Shown here: one piece after another, positions 6,717 to 12,522 of the stretch | Position numbering within the stretch: the stretch's first letter is position 1 | Layout of the letters: each line of letters opens with the position of its first letter | From: Lachnospiraceae bacterium | GTDB taxonomy: Bacteria > Bacillota > Clostridia > Lachnospirales > Lachnospiraceae | DNA: 14,150 bases | NCBI GenBank assembly: GCA_003542935.1 | Contig: DPJQ01000123.1 | Span: forward strand, 1-14,150 | Reading direction: 5' to 3' | Notes under the pieces: model-generated | Seen by the model: only the letters and a program-made list of their open reading frames with translations | Database searches by the model: none | Told to the model about the DNA's origin: nothing | Made by a program: the position numbers and the translations under genes

Positions 6717-8399
6717 ATGTTAAAAAAATTAAAAATCAGGAATAAACTTTTTGTATCATTTGGCTGTGTGCTGGTTCTTACAATTATTGTTGCGATTTAT
6801 TCAATGACACAATTACAGAAGGCCAATGAAGAATTGGAGGGTTTCCTGGCGAATAATCTGACGGTGGATGACGCTGTTCAGAATAACCGTATCTATTCGA
6901 ACGAGATTGCCAGATATCTGCGTGACATGGTGTTGAGCGGTGAAGTAAATAATACAACAATGGATAATGTAAACACGGATATCGGACGTATTCAGGATAA
7001 TATCGAGATACTGAATAACCAGACTGTTTTGAGTGCGGATACAGTGAGCCAGTATGAAACTCTGATAAATAACTGGTTGACGATCGGCAATAATATAATC
7101 GCTCAGATAGAAGCGGGACAGATAGATGAAGCCAAGGAGGCCATTCTCAATGAGTGTACGCCTGCGCTGGATGATCTGGTGGATGTAGTGAGGGCGTTGA
7201 GTGACGAGTCGCTTCAGAACCGTACGGAGGCCGCACAGGAAAGCGTAGCCGTGACAAACCGCAGTATGATCGTGCTGATTATCATTCTGGTGATCGCTGT
7301 TGCTATCGCAGTGGCTATCTGTATTGTAGTGACAAAGGATATCGTAGGGCCTCTGCAGCAGGTAAAAACGGCGATGGAAGGAATGGCCGAGGGTAAGATG
7401 TCGCAGAATCTGCATCATGATGCCCAGGATGAGCTTGGTATGGTGGTAGACAGTGTGACGTCGACCTGCACGGAGCTTGAAGCGGTTGTAGGCGATTTGA
7501 CTTATCTTCTGGATGAGATGGCGAAAGGCAACTTTGATCTTTATGCTAAAGAAGAAGCCTATAAGGGTGATTTCGTCCCGTTGCTGGCATCTATCCGTCA
7601 GATGAATAAGAGTCTGAGCAATACAATGAGACAGATCAACGATGCCTCTGATCAGGTGGCCAGCGGCGCGGATCAGGTCTCTTCCGGTGCCCAGGCACTG
7701 TCCCAGGGTGCTACCGAACAGGCAAGTTCTGTGGAAGAGCTGGCAGCTACGGTCAACGAGGTTTCCAGAGAGGTTACCAATACGGCAGAGAATGCCAGAG
7801 AGGCCAGCAACAAGGTTATGGAAGCTCAGGAGAAGCTCTCTGTTTCCAATGAGCAGATGCAGGATATGATCGCGGCTATGGATGAGATCAGCCAGAAGTC
7901 CGGTGACATCGGTAAGATCATTAAGACTATTGAAGACATTGCGTTCCAGACGAATATTCTGGCGCTGAATGCGGCTGTGGAAGCTGCCCGTGCCGGAGAG
8001 GCCGGAAAAGGATTTGCCGTGGTGGCTGACGAAGTGCGGAATCTGGCTTCCAAGAGTGCCGAGGCGGCCAGCAATACAACTGTTCTGATCGAGGGTACGA
8101 TTCAGGCAGTGGAGAGCGGTACCAGTATTGCAGGCCATACGGCGGAGGCGATCATGGAGACCGTGGACAGCACCAAGAGTGCCGTGAACTATGTGGATAA
8201 GATCTCTGCGGCTATGAACAATCAGGCGGAGGCGATTTCTCAGGTAACTACAGGTATGGATCAGATTTCCAGCGTTGTGCAGACCAACTCTGCTACGGCT
8301 CAGGAGAGCGCGGCAGCCAGCGAGGAACTGGCAGGTCAGTCCCAGCTGCTGAAGTCTCTGGTATCCCGGTTCAAGCTCAGGGATTCTAAGAGAATGTAA
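6717..8399 (+). CDS. Methyl-accepting chemotaxis protein (transmembrane receptor)
   Basis: The receptor senses an extracellular signal and controls CheA kinase activity through CheW. The 560-residue protein has a first membrane helix at about 11-30, an extracellular helical domain of about 150 residues (31-180) consistent with a four-helix-bundle sensor, and a second membrane helix at about 184-206. A HAMP region starts with the conserved DIVGPLQQV and is followed by a second HAMP-like segment (about 255-300). The long cytoplasmic coiled coil carries the invariant hairpin tip DIAFQTNILALNAAVEAARAG (407-427). Methylation-type Glu/Gln/Ala repeats flank the tip. ATG 6717 is chosen over ATG 6696 because AAGGAG (6705-6710) lies 6 bases before 6717. 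No CheB/CheR pentapeptide tether is seen at the C terminus. The ligand cannot be inferred. It follows the nucleotidyltransferase-like gene closely and precedes a FliD paralogue. Confidence 0.95.
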   Translation: MLKKLKIRNKLFVSFGCVLVLTIIVAIYSMTQLQKANEELEGFLANNLTVDDAVQNNRIYSNEIARYLRDMVLSGEVNNTTMDNVNTDIGRIQDNIEILNNQTVLSADTVSQYETLINNWLTIGNNIIAQIEAGQIDEAKEAILNECTPALDDLVDVVRALSDESLQNRTEAAQESVAVTNRSMIVLIIILVIAVAIAVAICIVVTKDIVGPLQQVKTAMEGMAEGKMSQNLHHDAQDELGMVVDSVTSTCTELEAVVGDLTYLLDEMAKGNFDLYAKEEAYKGDFVPLLASIRQMNKSLSNTMRQINDASDQVASGADQVSSGAQALSQGATEQASSVEELAATVNEVSREVTNTAENAREASNKVMEAQEKLSVSNEQMQDMIAAMDEISQKSGDIGKIIKTIEDIAFQTNILALNAAVEAARAGEAGKGFAVVADEVRNLASKSAEAASNTTVLIEGTIQAVESGTSIAGHTAEAIMETVDSTKSAVNYVDKISAAMNNQAEAISQVTTGMDQISSVVQTNSATAQESAAASEELAGQSQLLKSLVSRFKLRDSKRM

Positions 8400-8411
8400 G
8401 AGATAGATTTC

Positions 8412-8446
8412 ATGTACAAATGAGAAAGAGTTTCTCGGCAGTACAT
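8412..8446 (+). promoter_or_regulatory. Nested RNA hairpin in the receptor-FliD2 spacer
   Basis: ATGTAC (8412-8417) pairs with GTACAT (8441-8446). Inside, GAGAAA (8422-8427) pairs with TTTCTC (8431-8436) around a GAG triloop, and a symmetrical 4 x 4 internal loop (AAAT/GGCA) separates the stems. No T-tract follows, so it is not a standard terminator. Confidence 0.45.
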
Positions 8447-8451
8447 AATAT

Positions 8452-8480
8452 GTAACCGTTCAGCCAGTCTGAACGGTTAC
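8452..8480 (+). promoter_or_regulatory. 12-bp perfect hairpin ahead of the FliD-like gene
   Basis: GTAACCGTTCAG (8452-8463) and CTGAACGGTTAC (8469-8480) form a perfect 12-bp stem with a 5-base loop. It ends 16 bases before AAGGAG (8497-8502). It lacks a U-tract and so may stabilise a processed 3' or 5' end, act as a protein-binding site, or weaken read-through from the receptor gene. Confidence 0.6.
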
Positions 8481-8510
8481 AGCAAATATAATAGAAAGGA
8501 GAAGCTAGAT

Positions 8511-9812
8511 ATGGCAATTAACGGAATAAACTCATTTGGCACAAGTTATTACAGTTATCAGTCAACTATCAACAACATGCGTCTGGCCCAGGCGTTATCA
8601 AAAAATCCCAGGGCAAGTCAGGCGTATTCCGGTTATGGTTCGAAGTATTCTACTACGCGGAGCGCCGCCATGCAGTCCGATATCAGTTTCGCGAAAGAGT
8701 ATAGCACGAGTATGTCGGATCTGATGGGGGCCGCCAATGAACTTCGGTCAACGAACAGGGGCAGTGTCCTCAATGATTTGACGGTCAGCAGTTCTGACAC
8801 ATCCATTGCCACGGCAAAAGAGAAGCTGACGGTCAGAGACCAGAAAGACATACAACTGGACGTTCAGCAGATTGCTCAAGCTCAGGTGAATACCAGTGAT
8901 GGCGTGCGGGCTTCAGGCAGAGCGGAGTCAGATATGAACTTCACGGTAGATGACGGAACGAAATCCGTAAATGTCCGGGTAGGAGCCAGGAATAACAACG
9001 GAGTATCCAGAACGAATGTGGATATGCTCAAGGAAGCAGCGGAACAAATCAACATGGGCAACACCGGCGTGACGGCCAGTGTAGTCCAGAAAGACGGTAT
9101 AGCGTCTCTGCAGCTGGAAAGCAAATCCAGTGGCACAGACAATGCTTTCCGCGTGAGTGGAGAAATGGGAGCTGCAGCAGGAGCTGAAAACGTCCGGACA
9201 GAAGCGGCCAATGCAAAATATTCTGTAACCAGCAATGGACGGACGATGCAGTATGAGTCTCAGAGCAATGAAGTGACAATGGATTCCGCACGGATCGGTG
9301 TGAGCCTTGAAGGAGTCGGCAAAGCAACCATTTCTGCAGGTGTGGATGTGGATAAAACGGCATCGGCGCTGGATAATCTGGTGAAGTCCTATAATTCTTC
9401 ATTGAAGCTTCTCAATGATAATTATGGCAGAGGCACCGGTGTGAACCGGCAGCTGCGCAATATGGCATCCGGTCTGGGCTCCAGTCAAACTCTGGAAAAG
9501 TTGGGGATCACGGTGAATAAGGATGCAACTTTAAGTTTTGACAGAGGTTCTTTTGTGGAGAATATGAAAGAGAATCCTTCACAGACAAGAGAATTGGTAT
9601 CCAATGTAAGCAATATGGCCGAGCGTGCATATGCCAAAGCGACGGCAGGAATGAATGTGAGTTCCAGCTCACTGGTAAATGGTGATATATCCAGTATGTC
9701 ATCGAAAACCATCACAAATCCTTACAATGTTTTTGCCATGTACTCCAGAAGCGGAGCATACAACATGAGCAATTACTATGCAGTCGGCACGATGATGAGC
9801 TATTTGATCTAA
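8511..9812 (+). CDS. FliD-like protein: short divergent hook-associated protein 2 paralogue
   Basis: This 433-residue protein shares the FliD core but not the FliD ends. LDVQQIAQAQVNTS (116-129) corresponds to the conserved FliD_N segment seen as ITISAVKQLAQ in the window's true FliD. A GVSLEGVGKATISAGVDVDKTASALDNLVKSYN-type stretch (about 263-295) and LGITVNKDATLSFDRGSF (331-348) correspond to the FliD_C region. The N terminus (about 1-35) is Tyr/Asn-rich and lacks the GLASGLD start and coiled coil. The last 30 residues are rich in Tyr, Met and Ser instead of an amphipathic D0 helix. No signal peptide is seen, consistent with flagellar-type export or a cytoplasmic role. AAGGAG (8497-8502) precedes the ATG. 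It follows a chemotaxis receptor and is closed by a strong terminator. It may be an accessory cap, a junction protein or a regulator; the exact role is unknown. Confidence 0.75.
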   Translation: MAINGINSFGTSYYSYQSTINNMRLAQALSKNPRASQAYSGYGSKYSTTRSAAMQSDISFAKEYSTSMSDLMGAANELRSTNRGSVLNDLTVSSSDTSIATAKEKLTVRDQKDIQLDVQQIAQAQVNTSDGVRASGRAESDMNFTVDDGTKSVNVRVGARNNNGVSRTNVDMLKEAAEQINMGNTGVTASVVQKDGIASLQLESKSSGTDNAFRVSGEMGAAAGAENVRTEAANAKYSVTSNGRTMQYESQSNEVTMDSARIGVSLEGVGKATISAGVDVDKTASALDNLVKSYNSSLKLLNDNYGRGTGVNRQLRNMASGLGSSQTLEKLGITVNKDATLSFDRGSFVENMKENPSQTRELVSNVSNMAERAYAKATAGMNVSSSSLVNGDISSMSSKTITNPYNVFAMYSRSGAYNMSNYYAVGTMMSYLI

Positions 9813-9866
9813 GCGAATTTATTCAGAAATGGGTAGACAGATTCAAATGAGGAACCGATAGAATAT

Positions 9867-9918
9867 AGAGAGAAAAAATGCCGTGTTATAGTATGAGGGC
9901 ATTTTTTCTCTCTTTTTT
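9867..9918 (+). terminator. Strong intrinsic terminator after the FliD-like gene
   Basis: A perfect 16-bp inverted repeat (9867-9882 and 9898-9913) with a 15-base loop is followed by a run of T (9913-9918). The T-run ends only 5 bases before the AGGAGG (9924-9929) of the next gene, so it lies in the immediate leader of the HD gene and may also act as an attenuator. A minus-strand role is unlikely because the next minus-strand gene ends at 10548. Confidence 0.9.
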
Positions 9919-9934
9919 CACACAGGAGGGGGCT

Positions 9935-10561
9935 ATGGTTCTGGAAAATCCGAAGAAATCTTCCCACGAAATACAGTATCAGGAAGAGATCGGCCGGAGG
10001 CTGGAAAAGTATTGCCGGATCAAGGATATTGTCTGCAACAAGGGCTCCGGGATCGGCATGAAGAAGATGGGCTTTACGGAGAAACGTTTATACAAACAAT
10101 ATCAGGTGGCATTTTATCTGGCTTGTGCTGCCCATAAAGGCCAATATGATAAAGGAGGATTGGACTATATTTGCCACCCTGTGGTGGTCGCAACCTATAT
10201 TCAGGAGAATATGGAACCGTCTAAGAAGAGAGATCGGGCTATGGTTGCCGCCATGCTTCATGATACGTTGGAAGATACATTGATCACGAAAAATGCCTTG
10301 AAATGTTTCGGCTTTAGTAAGCGGATTATCCGCACGGTTGTACTGCTTTCAAGGGACAAAGGAGAAGACTATGGGGCATATTTGGACCGACTGATGGTTT
10401 CCCGGCTGGCCATGATTGTCAAATGTGCAGATATGGCCGACAATGAAAACCTGAATCGGTTGGAGCACCCCAGCCAGCGGGACATAAACCGGTGCGAGTT
10501 TTATCGCAGCGGGCGTTTGCGTCTGGAGCGGCAATTGAGGAACAACACTATCTTTCTTTGA
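9935..10561 (+). CDS. Single-domain HD hydrolase related to the RelA/SpoT hydrolase region
   Basis: The 208-residue protein carries an HD-type metal phosphohydrolase domain from about 50 to 185. Visible are AAHKGQYDKGGLDYICHP (65-82, His81), MLHDTLEDT with the His109-Asp110 pair and the E-D motif (107-115), and KCADMADN with Asp166 (163-170). The pattern matches the (p)ppGpp hydrolase half of RelA/SpoT and the small MESH1-type enzymes, where H...HD...D hold Mn2+. No synthetase, TGS or ACT domain is present. About 48 extra residues precede the domain. ATG 9935 is chosen because AGGAGG lies 5 bases upstream; an in-frame ATG at 9878 falls inside the terminator stem. No separate promoter is evident, so expression may depend on terminator read-through. 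The true substrate (ppGpp, NADPH or another nucleotide) cannot be told from sequence. Confidence 0.82.
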   Translation: MVLENPKKSSHEIQYQEEIGRRLEKYCRIKDIVCNKGSGIGMKKMGFTEKRLYKQYQVAFYLACAAHKGQYDKGGLDYICHPVVVATYIQENMEPSKKRDRAMVAAMLHDTLEDTLITKNALKCFGFSKRIIRTVVLLSRDKGEDYGAYLDRLMVSRLAMIVKCADMADNENLNRLEHPSQRDINRCEFYRSGRLRLERQLRNNTIFL

Positions 10562-11573
10562 CTATAATTTTGCATCGGACCCTGACGCCGTCCTCCGTGA
10601 CAACAACTGTTCCGTTCCCTGCTTTACGGGCCGTAACGGTTACCTTGAAATCACCATCAGACATTATGTAAGCCACAGCCGCGTTGGTGGAAGCCCACAA
10701 AGGGCTGATGCCGGAAGATACACGGCAGGTCAGGGTTGCTTTTTCGCCGACAGTCAGTTTCAGTGTAGATTTGCTGAGCGTGATGGTCGGCTGTTTTACT
10801 GTGATTTTACAGTATCGTTTTACCCCGTCTACGGTGGCGGTGATATTGGCAGTACCGTGTCCGACAGCTGTGACCAGACCGTCTTCATCCACGGTGGCCA
10901 CGCTGGTTTTTGAACTTTTCCAAACAGGCGTGTGTCCGTTGGATGCTTCGGCCGTCAATTGGAGTGTGCGGGTACGGTAGAGTGTGGCTTTATTTCTGTT
11001 CAGCCTGAGAGTGGGATGTTTAATATTCACCGTACAGACGGCCTTCGCGTCTCCGGCTGAGGCAGTGATCTTGGCGCTTCCCGGTTTAAGTGCATAGATG
11101 ACACCCCTTTCATCCACGCTGGCTACCGAAGATTTGCTGCTTTTAAAAGAGACTTTGGTACCGTTGGATGCCTTGGCTTTCAGACGGGCATAGTCCCCGC
11201 ATACCAGGGAGATGCTGGTTTCAGAAAGTAGAAGTTTTGTTTTCCTTACCGTGATTTTGCAATGCGCTTCCCCGCGCCGGACTTTGACTGTAATGGTGGC
11301 CGTGCCGGCTTTTTTTGCCGTGATGATACCGTAGGCGTCAACATAGGCCACGGAAGGTTTACTGCTTTTGAAGGTGGGCCACTGTCCGTTGCTGGCAATG
11401 GCCAGAAGAGGCAGGGAGTCCCCCACATCCATGGTGGCTTTATAGTGGGAGAGGATTACCAGATTGGGGAGTGAAGGTGTCCTGGCCGGTATATGCCGGG
11501 CAGGCAGGAATACAGACAGGGTCAGCGCTGCAAGAGCGCAAAGTAACAGAGAGAATCGTTTGATTTTGTTCAT
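10548..11573 (-). CDS. Secreted BIG2 (bacterial Ig-like group 2) repeat protein
   Basis: The 341-residue product begins with a signal peptide (MNKIKRF, then hydrophobic SLLLCALAALTLSVFL, about 8-23). Four tandem BIG2 domains follow at about 39-110, 113-185, 187-260 and 262-339. Each shows the family pattern: SNGxxxxFKSSKxSVAxVDxxGxxxAxxxGxAxITxxV, then a closing CKITV-type strand. Every repeat has a cysteine at the same place in that last strand (Cys105, 180, 255, 334); repeats 2 and 4 have one more (Cys125, Cys283). There is no LPXTG, SLH or catalytic domain, so it is either released or held by an unseen interaction. ATG 11573 is preferred over 11636 because AGGAGG lies just upstream and the signal peptide then starts at residue 1. 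It overlaps the HD gene tail to tail by 14 bases. Confidence 0.88.
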   Translation of the reverse strand: MNKIKRFSLLLCALAALTLSVFLPARHIPARTPSLPNLVILSHYKATMDVGDSLPLLAIASNGQWPTFKSSKPSVAYVDAYGIITAKKAGTATITVKVRRGEAHCKITVRKTKLLLSETSISLVCGDYARLKAKASNGTKVSFKSSKSSVASVDERGVIYALKPGSAKITASAGDAKAVCTVNIKHPTLRLNRNKATLYRTRTLQLTAEASNGHTPVWKSSKTSVATVDEDGLVTAVGHGTANITATVDGVKRYCKITVKQPTITLSKSTLKLTVGEKATLTCRVSSGISPLWASTNAAVAYIMSDGDFKVTVTARKAGNGTVVVTEDGVRVRCKIIVKER

Positions 11574-11624
11574 GAAGTCCTCCTTGATAAAAAAGGAAGG
11601 AAACACTCGGCTCATCGTGTACAC

Positions 11625-11633
11625 AGTATAGCA
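11625..11633 (-). promoter_or_regulatory. Extended -10 promoter element for the BIG2 gene
   Basis: On the minus strand the bases read TGCTATACT, a TGn-extended -10 element, about 50 bases before the ATG at 11573. No good -35 is seen, which is common for extended -10 promoters. An 8-bp palindrome GTGTACAC (11617-11624) adjoins it at the likely start site and could be an operator half. Confidence 0.5.
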
Positions 11634-11673
11634 CATGAAAGGAAATTTGTGGCGAAAGCTGCATAGATAATCA

Positions 11674-11741
11674 GTTATCTGTCATAAAAAGCAGAAAAAA
11701 TGTATGAATTGGAAAATACATAGTTTGAAATGACAGATGGC
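11674..11741. other. Nested inverted repeats upstream of the BIG2 gene
   Basis: ATCTGTCAT (11677-11685) pairs with ATGACAGAT (11730-11738), extended outward by two G.U pairs and a G-C pair to 11674/11741. Nested inside, ATGTAT (11700-11705) pairs with ATACAT (11716-11721). No T-tract follows on either strand. The 9-base word ATCTGTCAT occurs again at 12429-12437, ahead of the symporter gene. The rest of 11637-11810 shows no coding potential I trust. Confidence 0.35.
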
Positions 11742-11818
11742 AGCGTCCGGGCTTAAGTAAATGACATTGGGTGTACAGCAGAAAAGGAAAATATTTACAG
11801 AAAATCATTGAATATAAA

Positions 11819-11859
11819 ATGAGCCATCGTTCTTAGTGGAATTCGGAACGATGGCTCAT
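11819..11859 (-). terminator. Hairpin terminator at the 3' end of the repeat RNA
   Basis: A perfect 14-bp inverted repeat (11819-11832 and 11846-11859) surrounds a 13-base loop. On the minus strand it is followed by TTTATATT, a modest U-rich tail. On the plus strand the hairpin is followed by CTCTGCTC with no T-run, so it favours minus-strand termination. Confidence 0.65.
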
Positions 11860-11878
11860 CTCTGCTCATCTGTGTTCA

Positions 11879-12277
11879 TTGGACTAAACCTCTCTTCTTT
11901 AAAACTATGGGGCAAATCGTCAAGTTTTTGTTGGATCGTACCTTCCTTTCTTTCATTCTTCGGGGTGAATCGTCATACTTCCTTTGGACCTTACCTCCTT
12001 TTCAAGTTTTAAAACATACACATAGATGAAAAACTATAACCTTATTATGTAATACGTGTGTGCTTTCAGTGGAGTATAGATACTGTCTTATAAACTGTCC
12101 ATGGGATTGTACCTCTTTCGATTATTTCCGGGTAAAACACCATTATTTCATTGGACTACACCTCTTTCGGTTTTTGTTTACGGGTAAATCGCTATCTTCT
12201 CATTGGACTACACCTCATCTGAAAATGATCTTGTAAACGATAGCTACAAAGATTACTATTTCATTGGACTATACCTC
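11879..12277 (-). repeat. Seven-copy interspersed tandem repeat, about 52-base period
   Basis: Plus-strand cores of the form TTGGACTACACCTC lie at 11879-11892, 11931-11944, 11984-11997, 12102-12115, 12151-12164, 12203-12216 and 12264-12277. The two at 12151 and 12203 are identical; the others differ by one to about five bases. Start-to-start distances are 52, 53, 118, 49, 52 and 61; the 118 gap may hide a decayed copy (ACTATAACC near 12032). A second conserved box lies about 27-31 bases from the core start: 11909-11921, 11962-11974, 12129-12141, 12181-12193 and, weakly, 12231-12243. Between boxes the sequence is A/T-rich and variable. Confidence 0.85.
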
Positions 12278-12309
12278 GCTTTGAAAATTTGTATCTTTTG
12301 TATGAACTA

Positions 12310-12338
12310 ATGATATCAAACAAAAAGCAGTTTGTCAA
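12310..12338 (-). promoter_or_regulatory. Near-consensus sigma-A promoter for the repeat RNA
   Basis: On the minus strand a perfect TTGACA (-35, 12333-12338) is followed after exactly 17 bases by TATCAT (-10, 12310-12315). The predicted start is at about 12303, roughly 26 bases before the first repeat box. This is the best promoter in the window and no protein gene lies downstream of it within the array. Confidence 0.78.
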
Positions 12339-12522
12339 TAAGAAATTAGAAAAAAATATAAAAAAATAGAATAGAATTGATAACAGGGCAAAAATTGATA
12401 AAAAATTCTGACAATTATTCAGGGGCTCATCTGTCATTTCTGCGCTATATGAAAAATACACTGTAAAGCGGGCCAATATGATAGAAGGGTGTCCGCTAAT
12501 ACGGGCAAAAAGGCGGCAGTCG

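Larger units (their letters stand above)
11810..12303 (-). ncRNA. Predicted non-coding RNA made of tandem SD-like boxes
   Basis: A minus-strand transcription unit of about 490 bases is bounded by a near-consensus promoter (12310-12338) and a hairpin terminator (11819-11859). It contains no reading frame of useful length, but carries seven copies of the RNA box RAGGUNYRRUCCMA at about 52-base intervals. Most copies are preceded by a second conserved box of the type CGAUUUACCCG about 14-17 bases upstream. Five of the seven boxes run straight into AUG, 9 bases after GAGG, and the resulting reading frames stop after 2-7 codons. I do not recognise this as a known RNA family. It could titrate ribosomes or an RNA-binding protein, or be a string of minigenes. 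The endpoints are estimates. Confidence 0.6.

Noticed and set aside
6813..8138. Long minus-strand ORF opposite the chemotaxis receptor (441 aa)
   Set aside because: Composition is a His/Ile/Arg-rich shadow of the receptor's codons. There is no ribosome binding site, and the plus-strand product is an unmistakable receptor.
8487..8492. TATAAT as a -10 box for the FliD-like gene
   Set aside because: No -35 lies 16-18 bases upstream (the hairpin occupies the site) and the start point would fall within the ribosome binding site.
9878..9934. Upstream ATG start of the HD hydrolase at 9878
   Set aside because: It lies inside the terminator stem, has no ribosome binding site and adds a Phe-rich translation of the T-run; ATG 9935 has an ideal AGGAGG.
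11879..12277. CRISPR array
   Set aside because: Repeats are only 14 bases and diverge, intervals contain a second conserved box rather than unique spacers, lengths are irregular, and no cas gene is present.
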